From Chlorobiaceae bacterium (GTDB lineage: Bacteria; Bacteroidota; Chlorobiia; Chlorobiales; Chlorobiaceae), in the NCBI GenBank assembly GCA_013334485.1, contig JAAXXL010000003.1, positions 1 through 64,000 on the forward strand: a stretch of 64,000 nucleotides of DNA. The letters are read 5' to 3'. Shown here piece by piece: positions 7,634 to 18,857 of the stretch. Within the stretch, counting starts at the first letter, position 1. Every line of letters starts with the position of its first letter. Under the pieces are notes generated by a model. It was not told where the DNA came from, did no database searches, and saw nothing but the letters and a program-made list of their open reading frames with translations. A program made the position numbers and the translations under genes.

Positions 7634-9496
7634 TTATTCTGCATCGTAGAGTTCCGGTGCCAGCGACCAATGCCTTGGCGATAGCCAGAGCGTTGAGAGC
7701 ATAAGCTCACGGATATGTGTGAACTCTTTCGGCAAACGGTCGTAAATCATTTCAAAGAGCTGCTCATGTGAAAGAAGCTCGGTCTTCCATGCTTCCCGAT
7801 CAACAGACATCAGTTTGATGAACTTCTCTTCCGTCATCTCCTCCAGACCTGTCCAGTCAATCATATCGTACTTCGGCATCCATCCGAGCGGACTTTCAAC
7901 AGCTCCGGCATCGCCATGAACACGATCGACAATCCACTTCAGCACGCGCATGTTTTCCCCAAATCCCGGCCAGAGGAACTTGCCGTTTTCATCTTTGCGG
8001 AACCAGTTGACACCGAAAATTCTCGGCAGCTCGGTGAGTGTGCGACCAACATGCAACCAGTGATTGAAGTAGTCGCCCATATGGTAACCGCAGAAAGGAA
8101 TCATGGCGTAGGGATCACGACGCACATCGCCAACCGTACCGGCTGCAGCGGCAGTTTTTTCCGAACCCATTGTTGCCGCAAGGTAGACGCCGAAATTCCA
8201 GTTTGCTGACTGGTAGACCAGCGGAACGGTATCTCCACGGCGACCACCGAATATAAAGGCACTGATAAGCACGCCTTTAGGATTCTCCCATTCAGGATCA
8301 AGAGATGGACACTGACTTGCCGGAGAGGTAAAGCGGGCATTTGGATGAGAAGAGAGCCTTCCGCACTCGGGTGTCCATGCTTTTCCCTGCCAGTCAATAA
8401 GTTCAGCAGGAGGAGTGTCAGTCATTCCTTCCCACCAGACATCTCCATCAGGAGTCATGGCTACATTGGTAAAAATACAGTTCTTTGCCAGCGTAGCCAT
8501 GGCGTTCGGATTTGATTTATCCGAAGTACCGGGAGCTACACCAAAAAATCCATATTCCGGGTTAATGGCATACAGACGACCATCCGGACCGGGCTTGATC
8601 CATGCAATATCGTCTCCTACAGTGGTCACTTTCCATCCTTCAAAAGATTCCGGAGGAATCAGCATGGCAAAGTTGGTTTTACCGCATGCACTCGGGAACG
8701 CTCCTCCAACATAGGTTTTCTCACCTTCAGGAGACTCGACACCCAAAATAAGCATGTGTTCGGCCAGCCACCCTTCATCACGAGCCATTGAGGATGCGAT
8801 ACGGAGTGCAAAACATTTTTTACCAAGAAGGGCGTTTCCTCCATATCCGCTGCCAAAAGAGACAATAGAGCGCTCTTCAGGGAAATGCACAATATATTTG
8901 GTATCACTGCATGGCCATGCAACATCCTTCACTCCCGGCTGAAGCGGTGCGCCGACCGAGTGAAGACAGGGAACAAACTCACTGTTTTCACCAAGAAGAT
9001 CCATAACCTTACGACCCATACGCGTCATGATGCGCATGTTGGTAACGACATAGGGAGAATCAGATATTTCAACACCAATATGGGCAATAGGTGATCCGAG
9101 CGGTCCCATGCTGAAAGGAATAACATACATGGTTCTGCCGGTCATGCAGCCGCTGAAAAGCCCGTTGAGCGTCGCCTTCATCTCTTTTGGAGCAACCCAG
9201 TTGTTGGTTGGACCTGCATCCTGTCGGCGAATGCTGCATATGTAGGTTCTGTCCTCGACTCTTGCGACATCGCTCGGGTCTGAACGGCAGAGATAACTGT
9301 TCGGGCGCTTCTCCTCGGAGAGCTTTATAAAGGTTCCACTCTCAACCATCTGACCACAGAGGCGGTCATACTCTTCCTGGGAACCGTCGCACCAGGAGAT
9401 TGAACTCGGACGACAGAGCTCAGCGGTTTCCTGCACCCACTGGAGCAGTTTTTTGTTTTTCACATAGTCCGGTGCATTGATCTGCATTAAGGTCAT
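7634..9496 (-). CDS. pckG: GTP-dependent phosphoenolpyruvate carboxykinase
   Basis: Interconverts oxaloacetate plus GTP with PEP, CO2 and GDP in the cytosol (620 aa, normal for the GTP class). Seen are [16 protein letters not shown] (kinase-1a loop with the mobile Cys), the PEPCK block [12 protein letters not shown], and [17 protein letters not shown]. The start [14 protein letters not shown] is chosen because an earlier in-frame ATG at 9544 falls inside a strong hairpin that looks like leader RNA. In a reductive-TCA phototroph it links C4 acids to PEP. It is transcribed leftward, downstream of tlpA but separated by that hairpin. Confidence 0.95.
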   Translation of the reverse strand: MTLMQINAPDYVKNKKLLQWVQETAELCRPSSISWCDGSQEEYDRLCGQMVESGTFIKLSEEKRPNSYLCRSDPSDVARVEDRTYICSIRRQDAGPTNNWVAPKEMKATLNGLFSGCMTGRTMYVIPFSMGPLGSPIAHIGVEISDSPYVVTNMRIMTRMGRKVMDLLGENSEFVPCLHSVGAPLQPGVKDVAWPCSDTKYIVHFPEERSIVSFGSGYGGNALLGKKCFALRIASSMARDEGWLAEHMLILGVESPEGEKTYVGGAFPSACGKTNFAMLIPPESFEGWKVTTVGDDIAWIKPGPDGRLYAINPEYGFFGVAPGTSDKSNPNAMATLAKNCIFTNVAMTPDGDVWWEGMTDTPPAELIDWQGKAWTPECGRLSSHPNARFTSPASQCPSLDPEWENPKGVLISAFIFGGRRGDTVPLVYQSANWNFGVYLAATMGSEKTAAAAGTVGDVRRDPYAMIPFCGYHMGDYFNHWLHVGRTLTELPRIFGVNWFRKDENGKFLWPGFGENMRVLKWIVDRVHGDAGAVESPLGWMPKYDMIDWTGLEEMTEEKFIKLMSVDREAWKTELLSHEQLFEMIYDRLPKEFTHIRELMLSTLWLSPRHWSLAPELYDAE

Positions 9497-9534
9497 AATT
9501 GCTGCGTTTTGGTGACTAATCGTTATAAAAAAAG

Positions 9535-9564
9535 ACGTCCGCACTCAACGCTGAGTGCGGACGT
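9535..9564 (-). terminator. 13-bp hairpin with T-run in front of pckG
   Basis: Read leftward, ACGTCCGCACTCA pairs perfectly across a 4-base loop and is followed by CTTTTTTT. The sequence is a textbook intrinsic terminator, ending only about 38 bases before the pckG start. It could terminate tlpA, and because a -10 hexamer lies just upstream, it may also act as an attenuator or stabilising hairpin of pckG mRNA. Confidence 0.8.
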
Positions 9565-9575
9565 GTAGGGAAAAA

Positions 9576-9581
9576 ATTATA
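9576..9581 (-). promoter_or_regulatory. -10 hexamer TATAAT upstream of pckG
   Basis: A perfect TATAAT reads leftward at 9581-9576. A start about seven bases on (near 9569) would put the hairpin at roughly +5 of the transcript. I see no good -35 hexamer at 16-18 bp, so an activator may be required or the match may be chance. Confidence 0.4.
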
Positions 9582-9636
9582 TCTGTCCGATAAAAAAACA
9601 GGCCGGACATCGAAACCATACTCATAAAAAAAGGGG

Positions 9637-10200
9637 TTATTTTGCTCTTGCAGGCTTTTTAAGCGAGGCAAGAATGATCTGCTCAAATTCAGACTTGCTT
9701 TTTCCTCCGGTTATAACCTGGGTAATCCGTCCAGAAGAGTTAACAACAAAGGAAGTCGGAATGGCCTTGATCTGACCGTCAGGAACAAATCTGCCAAAAG
9801 CGCCCAGAAGCTTGTCATCAGACATAACAACTGGATAATTGATCTTTTTATCAGCTATGAATAACTTGATTGTCGGTACTGTTTCATTTACGGCGATACC
9901 TACGAAGGTAAACCCTTTACGACTGTATTGATTCTGCAGCGCAACCATGTCAGGAATCTCGGCCCTGCAGGGAGGGCACCACGATGCAAAGAAATTCACA
10001 ATGTAGGCCTTGCCTGCCAGTTGTGCTGAGCCAATCGCCTTGCCGTCAAGCGTTACTGCTGAAAATGCAGGTGCCGGTGTATTCAGTGCGGCAGCAGGGG
10101 CAACAGCAAACGCCTTCACCTCCGCTCCGGCAAGAAGCAAAATGCAAAGCAGTGCTGAATGAAAAAAAATGCGGGTCCCGCTCTTCAATATGCTGTTCAT
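9637..10200 (-). CDS. TlpA/ResA-type thioredoxin-like protein
   Basis: A secreted or membrane-anchored disulfide oxidoreductase (187 aa). A hydrophobic N-terminal segment (residues 10-30) acts as signal or anchor. The thioredoxin fold follows, with active site FFASWCPPCRAEIP and the cis-Pro loop KAIPTSFVV. The WCPPC motif and the redoxin/AhpC-TSA insertion are typical of TlpA/ResA reductases of periplasmic thiols, often in cytochrome c maturation. No cytochrome genes are nearby, so the partner is unknown. Confidence 0.85.
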   Translation of the reverse strand: MNSILKSGTRIFFHSALLCILLLAGAEVKAFAVAPAAALNTPAPAFSAVTLDGKAIGSAQLAGKAYIVNFFASWCPPCRAEIPDMVALQNQYSRKGFTFVGIAVNETVPTIKLFIADKKINYPVVMSDDKLLGAFGRFVPDGQIKAIPTSFVVNSSGRITQVITGGKSKSEFEQIILASLKKPARAK

Positions 10201-10301
10201 AACCGTCCGGATTTAATCTGATAATTGAGCTTAATTCCCTTGTGCGTCAATATAACAATTCTCTGTTTTTTTAAATGACATAAATAGCCCTTGAATTATC
10301 T

Positions 10302-10330
10302 TTGCGTTTCTTTGCCAAATAAATTATATT
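10302..10330 (+). promoter_or_regulatory. Promoter of tRNA-Thr
   Basis: TTGCGT (10302-10307) and TATATT (10325-10330) are separated by 17 bp. The start would be near 10337, about 20 bases before the tRNA. Confidence 0.5.
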
Positions 10331-10356
10331 TGAGCTTGTCTTTTTTATATGCTTAA

Positions 10357-10429
10357 GCCACCTTAGCTCAGTTGGTAGAGCAACTGTTTCGTAAATAGTA
10401 GGTCGTGGGTTCGACTCCCTCAGGTGGCT
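10357..10429 (+). tRNA. tRNA-Thr (CGU anticodon)
   Basis: A 73-base cloverleaf. The 7-bp acceptor GCCACCT/AGGTGGC is perfect. The D arm is GCTC/GAGC, the anticodon stem ACTGT/ATAGT has loop TTCGTAA (anticodon CGT), the T loop is TTCGACT and the discriminator is T. The T stem has one T-T mismatch (GTGGG/CCCTC). CCA is not encoded. It sits directly upstream of atpD. Confidence 0.95.
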
Positions 10430-10520
10430 CCTGGCCCGAGCGACCAAAGCAGCGGGAGTATAAGGGCTCGTGAAGCCCGATCATAAAAAGACAGACAAGC
10501 CCCGAGAAATTAACGTATGA

Positions 10521-11942
<1,422 letters not shown>

Positions 11943-11956
11943 ACAGAACACGAACC

Positions 11957-12223
11957 ATGGCGAATTCCGATAAAGGTTTCCAGATAGAGATCGTCACTCC
12001 CCAGAAACTATACTTTTCAGGGGAGATCGAAAGTGTAACGGCACCGGGTGAGGATGGACTTTTTCAGGTACTGAAAAACCATGCCCCACTGCTCGCAGCG
12101 CTTAAAGCCGGCAAGGTCAAGCTTGCAATGGCAGACCGCAGTGAGCAGACGTTTACAATCTCGGATGGTTTTTTTGAAGTCAGCAGCAACAAAGCGATTC
12201 TGCTGACTGAAAATATTGCCTGA
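11957..12223 (+). CDS. atpC: F1 ATP synthase subunit epsilon (short form)
   Basis: The central-stalk subunit (88 aa). Only the N-terminal beta-sandwich is present ([56 protein letters not shown]). The C-terminal two-helix domain found in the usual 130-140-aa proteins is absent, so helix-based inhibition of ATP hydrolysis cannot operate. Short epsilon subunits are known in Chlorobi. A terminator follows at once, so this is not a truncation by mutation. Confidence 0.93.
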   Translation: MANSDKGFQIEIVTPQKLYFSGEIESVTAPGEDGLFQVLKNHAPLLAALKAGKVKLAMADRSEQTFTISDGFFEVSSNKAILLTENIA

Positions 12224-12240
12224 TTTCATGCAAATAAGTT

Positions 12241-12284
12241 AAAAGACATCAGTATCCCATTAGAACGGGGTGCTGATGTCTTTT
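12241..12284 (+). terminator. Intrinsic terminator of atpDC
   Basis: AAAAGACATCAG (12241-12252) pairs with CTGATGTCTTTT (12273-12284), with a T-run extending to 12286, just after atpC. Confidence 0.9.
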
Positions 12285-12354
12285 TTCTTTATAAGCGCAC
12301 CTCACCGCCCAACGAAGCAATCGAACCGCAGAATAAACTAGTAGCGGTGTCCTT

Positions 12355-13302
12355 ATGAAAAACCTCATACCAAAAGCTTTGCGCAAGGGAGAGACCATCG
12401 GCCTCATCTCGCCATCATCCCACTGCGCTTATCCCGAAAAAATCGGGCTGGCGATCACCTATCTTGAAAAGAACGGATACCGGGTCAAACTCTCAAGCCA
12501 TCTCAACTGTATCGATACCAATCCTGCAGTGGCCGACCGCGAAAAGCTTCACGATATCCATGAAATGTTCAGTGATCCCGATGTACGGGCAATATTCTGC
12601 CTTCGAGGTGGTGCGGGTTCAGCCCGACTCCTGAACAAGCTTGATTACACCCTTATCGCCAGAAACCCGAAGATACTGGCCGGTTATTCGGATATCACCG
12701 CACTCTCTCTTGCTCTCTACGCTAAAACCGGACTTGTCAGTTTTTCCGGACCAATGGCTGCAACCGAGCTTTATGCACCAACACCCTACACTGAAGAGCA
12801 CTTCTGGGGAGTACTGACATCTCCGTCATATGCTCTGTCAATTACAAATCATACACTCCACCCAATCTCTGCTATAAGTGAAGGAGTTGCTGAAGGGCAA
12901 CTCATCGGAGGCAACCTCTCTGTCCTTTCGGCAATGATAGGCACCCCCTATCTGCCACAATTCAAAGAGACCCTTCTCTTTCTGGAGGATGTCAATGAAC
13001 CCGCCTACCGCATTGACCGTATGCTCTCGCACCTTTCAAACGCAGGACTTCTTTCCCGATGCCGCGCTTTACTGTTCGGACAGTTCTCCAGTGAACCTTT
13101 GGAAGCGAGCGAAGCCGAACGACTAAAAAATATTTTTGACTACTACAGCGAGCTGAACCCACAGGCAACTTCACTCTCCGGGCTCTCCTACGGCCATATC
13201 CGTGACCTGATGACCATCCCCATCGGTGCCCGATTCCGGGTAAGTGTAACCGCTTCCGGCAGCTTTACGCTCGGAGCGCTTGATCCTGTTATTGCCGAAT
13301 AA
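12355..13302 (+). CDS. ldcA: LD-carboxypeptidase, peptidase family S66
   Basis: A cytoplasmic enzyme of 315 aa that removes the terminal D-Ala from recycled murein tetrapeptides. GETIGLISPSS opens the domain. The nucleophile Ser is in GYSDITAL, and Glu and His of the triad are expected in LFLEDVNEPAYRIDRML and SYGHIRDLMTIPIG. There is no signal peptide. An MccF-like self-immunity role is an alternative for the family, but the lone context favours LdcA. Confidence 0.85.
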   Translation: MKNLIPKALRKGETIGLISPSSHCAYPEKIGLAITYLEKNGYRVKLSSHLNCIDTNPAVADREKLHDIHEMFSDPDVRAIFCLRGGAGSARLLNKLDYTLIARNPKILAGYSDITALSLALYAKTGLVSFSGPMAATELYAPTPYTEEHFWGVLTSPSYALSITNHTLHPISAISEGVAEGQLIGGNLSVLSAMIGTPYLPQFKETLLFLEDVNEPAYRIDRMLSHLSNAGLLSRCRALLFGQFSSEPLEASEAERLKNIFDYYSELNPQATSLSGLSYGHIRDLMTIPIGARFRVSVTASGSFTLGALDPVIAE

Positions 13303-13370
13303 CCAGCGCTGTTGCGCCTGATTGACACAATATTTATTTTATCTTGTAGCTATGCGTCTTACAATTACCA

Positions 13371-13688
13371 ATGAACTCCTCGTGTATGCATATTTGGACG
13401 GCCTCAGACGTTACTCCCGAAACAAAACAAAGTGAACAGCTCTCCGGAACTGATCAGCTTGAATCCTATCGGGTTGTTCTCTTCAATGATGAGGTGCACT
13501 CCTTTGATGAGGTGATTGAGCAGATCATCAAAGCCGTTCGCTGCAACCGAACCAAAGCGGAGCGGCACACCTGGGAGGTACACACCAGAGGCCGCAGCAT
13601 CGTCTTTGCCGGTTCGATGGCAGAGTGCCTCAGAGTCAGCTCAATCCTCGAAGAGATCGCCCTCAAAACCGAAATCCAGACAAGCTGA
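13371..13688 (+). CDS. clpS: ClpS, ClpAP N-end-rule adaptor
   Basis: Delivers N-degron substrates to ClpA/ClpC-type unfoldases (105 aa). The core [20 protein letters not shown] holds the conserved substrate-pocket residues; the rest ([20 protein letters not shown]) aligns with the family. The variable N-terminal tail is about 30 residues and its true start is uncertain: the ATG at 13371 has no clear ribosome-binding site. No clp ATPase is adjacent. Confidence 0.88.
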   Translation: MNSSCMHIWTASDVTPETKQSEQLSGTDQLESYRVVLFNDEVHSFDEVIEQIIKAVRCNRTKAERHTWEVHTRGRSIVFAGSMAECLRVSSILEEIALKTEIQTS

Positions 13689-13775
13689 ACTGTAAGCTCG
13701 ACAACGCTGCGCCTTAGAAAGGAGCACTCTCCAGCCAGTGATTATCCCCCTTGGTTTCTTATATTCAATGTTTTA

Positions 13776-13790
13776 TCCTGTTGAACAGGA
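13776..13790. promoter_or_regulatory. 15-bp palindrome upstream of glyS
   Basis: TCCTGTT-G-AACAGGA is a perfect odd palindrome 37 bp before the glyS start. It may be a small operator or a leader hairpin; function unknown. Confidence 0.3.
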
Positions 13791-13827
13791 CTCTAAAAAG
13801 ATTTTATCAAAATAGTTTTAACGAACG

Positions 13828-15297
13828 ATGAGCAATTCTGATCAGAAACGGGTGCAGAGCGTCAATCTGCCTCCCGATAAAGTGATGCACAAGCTGGTTT
13901 CGCTGGCAAAACGACGCGGATTTATCTTCCCGTCGTCCGAGATCTATGAGGGGCTCTCCTCCTGCTTTGACTACGGGCCGCTCGGCAGTGAGCTTAAAAA
14001 GAATATCAAGGAGCTCTGGTGGAGCACCATGACCCGTCGTCATCAGAATATTGTGGGTATTGATGCCTCTATTCTCATGAATCCAAGGGTATGGGAAGCG
14101 TCGGGCCATGTGGCGAGCTTCAACGACCCGATGATTGATGACCGCACAACCAAGAGGCGCTACCGTGCAGACCATCTGATCGAGAACCATATCGAAAAAC
14201 TGCGCCGGGACGGCAAGGATGAGGAGCTGCAGAGAGTGCAGAGTGCGTACGAGAACGTGGCGAGTGCTGATGACTCCAACCGTGCGCTTTACGAGCTGAT
14301 TATTGCAGAAAAAATCAAGGCTCCGGATACCGGTTCAGGAGACTGGACGGAGGTTCGCCAGTTCAACCTGATGTTCCAGTGCAATATGGGTGCAGTGGCC
14401 GACAAGTCAAGTATTGTCTACCTGCGGCCGGAAACAGCACAGGGCATTTTTGTAAACTTCCATAATGTTCGTGAGTCATCACGCATGAGGGTGCCATTCG
14501 GCATTGCGCAGATCGGCAAAGCCTTCCGCAACGAGATCGTCAAGGGAAACTTCATCTTCCGTATGGTGGAGTTTGAACAGATGGAGATGCAGTACTTTGT
14601 AAAACCCGGCACCCAGAAAGAGGCTTTTGAAGCGTGGCGTGAAGAGCGGTTTGCCTGGTACAGCAATACACTCGGACTGCGCCCGGAAAAACTGCACTGG
14701 TACAAGCATGACAAGCTCGCCCACTATGCCGATCTGGCATACGATATCAAGTATGAGTTCCCCTTCGGCATCGAAGAGATAGAGGGCATACACTCCAGAA
14801 CCGATTTTGACCTGAAACAGCATCAGGAGTTCTCAGGCAAGAACATGGAGTATATCGACCAGCTCACCAATGAGCGCTATCTCCCCTATGTGGTTGAAAC
14901 TTCCGCCGGATGCGACAGGCTCTTCCTTGCGCTTCTTGCTGATGCCTATCGTGAAGACGTTGTTGACGGCGAAGAGCGGGTGATGCTGAAACTTGCACCA
15001 AAAGTTGCCCCAATCAAGGCGGCAGTGCTTCCTCTGATGAAAAAAGGGGGGATGGGTGAAAAGGCAATGCAGCTCCGCGACGAGCTTTCGGAATCACTCC
15101 TTGTACAGTACGATGATGCCGGCTCTATCGGCAAGCGCTACCGCCGCCAGGATGAGATTGGCACACCCTTCTGCATCACGGTTGACCATCAGTCACTGGA
15201 AGAGGGTACAGTAACGGTACGCTTCCGTGACAGTGCCGCGCAGGAGAGAATCGATATCTCAAGGGTCAGAGAGTTTATAGGAACACAGCTCATTTAA
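13828..15297 (+). CDS. glyS: Glycyl-tRNA synthetase, single-chain type
   Basis: Charges tRNA-Gly (489 aa). It is the alpha2 (eukaryote/archaea-like) class II enzyme, not the GlyQ/GlyS pair. Features are [20 protein letters not shown] at the N-terminus, motif 2 around [15 protein letters not shown] with [12 protein letters not shown], and motif 3 [14 protein letters not shown], followed by the anticodon-binding domain ([13 protein letters not shown]). It is followed after 16 bp by bchP, likely one transcript. Confidence 0.95.
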   Translation: MSNSDQKRVQSVNLPPDKVMHKLVSLAKRRGFIFPSSEIYEGLSSCFDYGPLGSELKKNIKELWWSTMTRRHQNIVGIDASILMNPRVWEASGHVASFNDPMIDDRTTKRRYRADHLIENHIEKLRRDGKDEELQRVQSAYENVASADDSNRALYELIIAEKIKAPDTGSGDWTEVRQFNLMFQCNMGAVADKSSIVYLRPETAQGIFVNFHNVRESSRMRVPFGIAQIGKAFRNEIVKGNFIFRMVEFEQMEMQYFVKPGTQKEAFEAWREERFAWYSNTLGLRPEKLHWYKHDKLAHYADLAYDIKYEFPFGIEEIEGIHSRTDFDLKQHQEFSGKNMEYIDQLTNERYLPYVVETSAGCDRLFLALLADAYREDVVDGEERVMLKLAPKVAPIKAAVLPLMKKGGMGEKAMQLRDELSESLLVQYDDAGSIGKRYRRQDEIGTPFCITVDHQSLEEGTVTVRFRDSAAQERIDISRVREFIGTQLI

Positions 15298-15313
15298 TTT
15301 TGGCCTTACACTT

Positions 15314-16456
15314 ATGCGTTATGACGTTGCTGTAATCGGCGGCGGCCCTTCAGGGGCCGTTGCCGCAGCCGAACTTGCAAAAGCCGGAATCTCGACGATT
15401 CTCATTGAACGCAACTTTGAGAATGTCAAACCATGCGGCGGAGCCATCCCGCTCGGCCTGATTGAGGAGTTCGGCATTCCTGACGGGCTGGTTGAAAAAA
15501 AACTATCCCGTATGAAGGCCCGCTCCCCGAAAGGAAGGGTAATTGAGATGAACATGCCAAACGGTTATGTTGGCATGGTTCGGCGCGAGAAATTTGACCG
15601 CTATCTGCGCACTGAAGCAGAAAAAGCCGGTGTAACAGTTGTTGAAGCTCTTGTGAAAACCATCACCTCTTCTGCGGAAGGGTTTCTTATCAAAACCCTT
15701 AATGATAAAGTAGCGCCGATCACAGCAACACGAATTATCGGTGCCGACGGTGCGAACTCAAAAACCGCCGATGAGCTGCACTTTCCGCCAAACGAGCTGA
15801 AGGTGATCGCCATGCAGCAGCGTTTCCGGTACACCCCCTCAATCGAAAAGTTCAGCAACATCGTTGAAATCTGGTTTGACGGAGAGGTCTCTCCCGATTT
15901 TTACGGATGGATCTTCCCGAAGGCCGATCACCTTGCCATCGGAACAGGCACAGAGGATAACCGCCACAACATCAAAGCTCTTCAGCAGCGGTTTGTGGAG
16001 AAAATCGGGATTACCGACAAACCTTACCTCGACGAAGCGGCTAAAATACCGATGAAGCCCCGCAAATCATTTACCCAGGAGAAGGCCATTCTTATCGGAG
16101 ACGCTGCCGGTCTGGTAACTCCGGCAAATGGAGAGGGCATATTCTTTGCCATGCGCTCCGGAAAACTTGGCGCTCAGGCGATGATTGCTCACCTGAAAAA
16201 CGGTGCCCCGCTTGCAAACTATGAAAAAGAGTTCCGCAAGCTCTACGCTCCAATCTTTTTCGGTCTTGAAGTGCTCCAGTCGGTATACTATAAAACTGAC
16301 CGCTTGAGGGAGAGTTTTGTTGCCATCTGTGCCGACAATGACGTGCAGCAGATTACTTTTGACTCCTATCTCTACAAAAAAATGGTTCCGGCACCCTGGA
16401 GCACACAGATAAAAATCTTTTCAAAAAACATCTACCATCTGATAAAGGGCTCTTGA
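15314..16456 (+). CDS. bchP: Geranylgeranyl reductase (bacteriochlorophyll synthesis)
   Basis: An FAD-dependent reductase that saturates the geranylgeranyl tail to phytyl in (bacterio)chlorophyll (380 aa). The N-terminal Rossmann motif is [19 protein letters not shown], then [17 protein letters not shown], the diagnostic [16 protein letters not shown], and the second FAD motif [18 protein letters not shown]. All are typical of ChlP/BchP rather than archaeal relatives. This is the strongest sign of a phototroph in the window. Its stop overlaps the start of the next gene by one base. Confidence 0.92.
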   Translation: MRYDVAVIGGGPSGAVAAAELAKAGISTILIERNFENVKPCGGAIPLGLIEEFGIPDGLVEKKLSRMKARSPKGRVIEMNMPNGYVGMVRREKFDRYLRTEAEKAGVTVVEALVKTITSSAEGFLIKTLNDKVAPITATRIIGADGANSKTADELHFPPNELKVIAMQQRFRYTPSIEKFSNIVEIWFDGEVSPDFYGWIFPKADHLAIGTGTEDNRHNIKALQQRFVEKIGITDKPYLDEAAKIPMKPRKSFTQEKAILIGDAAGLVTPANGEGIFFAMRSGKLGAQAMIAHLKNGAPLANYEKEFRKLYAPIFFGLEVLQSVYYKTDRLRESFVAICADNDVQQITFDSYLYKKMVPAPWSTQIKIFSKNIYHLIKGS

Positions 16457-17142
16457 TGCTGCTCTCTTTTCCCAACTGGATCATCCATATCTCATCCGCT
16501 CTGGAATGGGGAATAGGAGCTGCACTCCTCTTCCGTTACGGACAACTGACCGGACGGAGGGACATACGGATATTTGCACTTTCCATGCTTCCGCACTGGT
16601 CCGGGAGCTTTTTTATCCTGGGTTACCATATTTCGGGTGACTCAATTCCACTGCTTCTTGATCTGTCGGAGATCATCAATCTCTTCGGCAGCATATCGCT
16701 TTTGCTGGCAACACTGAACCTGCTGAAATCGACAAAAAAAGAGGCATCATTCGTCTTTACTGCAGCACTTGGTGCAATCATGATTTCAGGAAAACCGCAA
16801 TCATACCTTGGTGACGATATCTTTGACACCATACTTCAGCTCTCCAGCGTGGTCTATATCTCGTTTCTTGTTCTGCTGCTTGTTGTCTACAGGCGTGACC
16901 GTACGATATTCTCCGGAGTGACGGTTGCGGGATTCTGGTTTGTGCTGGTATTCATTTCGTTCACCATTTTCTGCATGTATCTGGCAACAGTAGTCCGGGG
17001 GTTTCCAACACTCTCTCATGACGACCTGCTTCACGGAGTGGCCGAAAGCCTGCTGACCATAAGCAATCTTATGATCGCCATAGGTGCACACCGTAGAATT
17101 CGGGATTATGAAACAGGCAGAATCACCAGAAGTCAGGGGTGA
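16456..17142 (+). CDS. Multi-spanning membrane protein, Ycf49/DUF2499-like
   Basis: A 228-aa protein with about seven predicted membrane segments. The first 95 residues (FPNWIIHISSALEWGIGAAL, MLPHWSGSF, a third helix with SISLLLATLNLL) recall from memory the cyanobacterial/plastid Ycf49 (DUF2499) family, which opens with LPTWIIHVSSVxEW. The C-terminal part (SVVYISFLVLLLVVYRRD and beyond) is unassigned. The ATG overlaps the bchP stop (TGATG) so the pair is probably translationally coupled, pointing to pigment or photosynthetic membrane function. No function is established. Confidence 0.6.
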   Translation: MLLSFPNWIIHISSALEWGIGAALLFRYGQLTGRRDIRIFALSMLPHWSGSFFILGYHISGDSIPLLLDLSEIINLFGSISLLLATLNLLKSTKKEASFVFTAALGAIMISGKPQSYLGDDIFDTILQLSSVVYISFLVLLLVVYRRDRTIFSGVTVAGFWFVLVFISFTIFCMYLATVVRGFPTLSHDDLLHGVAESLLTISNLMIAIGAHRRIRDYETGRITRSQG

Positions 17143-18854
17143 AGAATCTTCGAGTATTGGCGTGAATCAGCAAGAACCTCACGAGCAAGCTTCACAACAG
17201 GATCATGATCAAGCTCACCTGTTCGCGCCAGAGGCTGGTCATAATGACGCAGAATCTCAAGCTCAATGGCATCAGCAACAGCTTCTGACTCCTTTGCGAT
17301 CTCCTGCTCTTTCTGAAGCGCTACACCTTTCTGAAGCTCTTCAGGAATATTCACCGGGTCGATACTTTTAAGAGTCACACTCTCGTTCAACGCCTCTTTC
17401 AGCTCAGCAAGCCGGCGTTCCGCAAGGGATGTATAGATGAATTTATTGCTGCGAAGAAACTCATCGAATGCTGTCATAAGCGCCTTGCGATCAAGTGGCA
17501 GAGCAGGCTTCTTCGGGGTCCGGTTGCGATAGCTTGAAGAAAAAAGAAAGATTTTCCCTTTATTTCGAAGTTCAGAAAGGTATGGCGTGCTCCGCGTTTC
17601 AGCAATCTCAACGTCAGGCTTGATCCCTCCTCCTCCATATACCTTGCGCTTTCTGTTGGTATAGAACACCGTAGAGAGATTATCCTGCTGAACCACCGGT
17701 AGCACCTTGCGCTGCCCCGGCTCCGGAGAAACCTCTTTCTGTATCAGCCGGCCGGATGGTGTATAATATTTTGCTGTCGTCAGCTTCAGAGTATTGTGAT
17801 AAGAGAGATTTAAAACAGACTGCACCCGGCCCTTGCCGTATGAACGTTCACCGAGAATAACACCGCGATCCAGGTCCTGGATTGCTCCGGCGACAATTTC
17901 AGCCGCAGATGCACTCTGACTGTTAATGAGCACAACAAGAGGAAGAGTCACATTGACAGGCGAGGTAACGGTAGTAAATACTTTAGGCGCATGGGCGCGT
18001 CCCCGAATGGAGAGAACCGCACTGCCTTTCCTGACAAAAAGCGCAGCCACATCAACAGAGGCATTGAGCAGTCCACCGGGATTGTTGCGCAAATCAAGAA
18101 TGACCCCTTTCAACTTGATACGCTTCTCTCCTGCCTGCCGCAGAACTCCCTGAAAAGCCTCTCGCAGTTCATCTGCGGAGCGGGAGCCAAAGCTTTTCAT
18201 TTCGATATAGCCGGTATCGCCCAACAAGCAGGAGTGACTCACCGTATTTACCCGGATCTCCTCACGCTTGATTGCGGCGGTGAACGATGGCGCATCCACT
18301 CGCGCTATTTTGAGCGTCAGGGTCTCTCCGAGAGGCCCCTTGAGCAGCTCCTTCACCTCATTGAGTGGTTTATTCTTTATATCGGTACCATTAACTGCCG
18401 ATATCGTATCGCCAGCCCTGATACCCGCCCTGGCCGCCCCATAGCCATCCACAACAGAGGAAATATAAATGGCTCCATCAATTGTGACTATGGTGACTCC
18501 GATACCGGCATACTGTCCACTGGTGAGTTCACCAAGCTCCTCTGAGTCTGCCTTGTCAAGAAACACTGTGTAGGGATCAAGGGTATTGAGCATCCCGTCA
18601 ATACCGGCATACATCAGTTCACTGACATTGGGCCTGTCAACGTAGTTCAACGACAACTGCCGATAAACCTCTCCCATGAGATCAATACTCTTTACTATAC
18701 CGAAATTCTCCTTTTCGTCAGCAGGAGCAGCATGGAGTGAGCGGAAAGGAGTGAGCGAGAGAAAAAACAGCACTGCAAGGACACCGGAGACTCTCCTCCG
18801 GAGAAGGGCAATAGAGCCTCCACAGTTGCCGTTATCATTCCCGTTTTTATGCAT
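17133..18854 (-). CDS. ctpA: C-terminal processing peptidase, family S41
   Basis: A periplasmic serine protease that trims C-termini (573 aa). Residues 20-42 form a signal or anchor (VSGVLAVLFFLSLTPFRSLHA). A PDZ domain follows (GIGVTIVTIDGAIYISSV ... KNKPLNEVKELLKGP). The S41 core has the nucleophile Ser in NSQSASAAEIVAGA and the general-base Lys in ERSYGKGRVQSV. A long C-terminal region is present, as in tail-specific proteases. It lies 3 bp after dapD and its end overlaps the opposite gene by 10 bp. Confidence 0.93.
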   Translation of the reverse strand: MHKNGNDNGNCGGSIALLRRRVSGVLAVLFFLSLTPFRSLHAAPADEKENFGIVKSIDLMGEVYRQLSLNYVDRPNVSELMYAGIDGMLNTLDPYTVFLDKADSEELGELTSGQYAGIGVTIVTIDGAIYISSVVDGYGAARAGIRAGDTISAVNGTDIKNKPLNEVKELLKGPLGETLTLKIARVDAPSFTAAIKREEIRVNTVSHSCLLGDTGYIEMKSFGSRSADELREAFQGVLRQAGEKRIKLKGVILDLRNNPGGLLNASVDVAALFVRKGSAVLSIRGRAHAPKVFTTVTSPVNVTLPLVVLINSQSASAAEIVAGAIQDLDRGVILGERSYGKGRVQSVLNLSYHNTLKLTTAKYYTPSGRLIQKEVSPEPGQRKVLPVVQQDNLSTVFYTNRKRKVYGGGGIKPDVEIAETRSTPYLSELRNKGKIFLFSSSYRNRTPKKPALPLDRKALMTAFDEFLRSNKFIYTSLAERRLAELKEALNESVTLKSIDPVNIPEELQKGVALQKEQEIAKESEAVADAIELEILRHYDQPLARTGELDHDPVVKLAREVLADSRQYSKILHP

Positions 18855-18857
18855 GGC

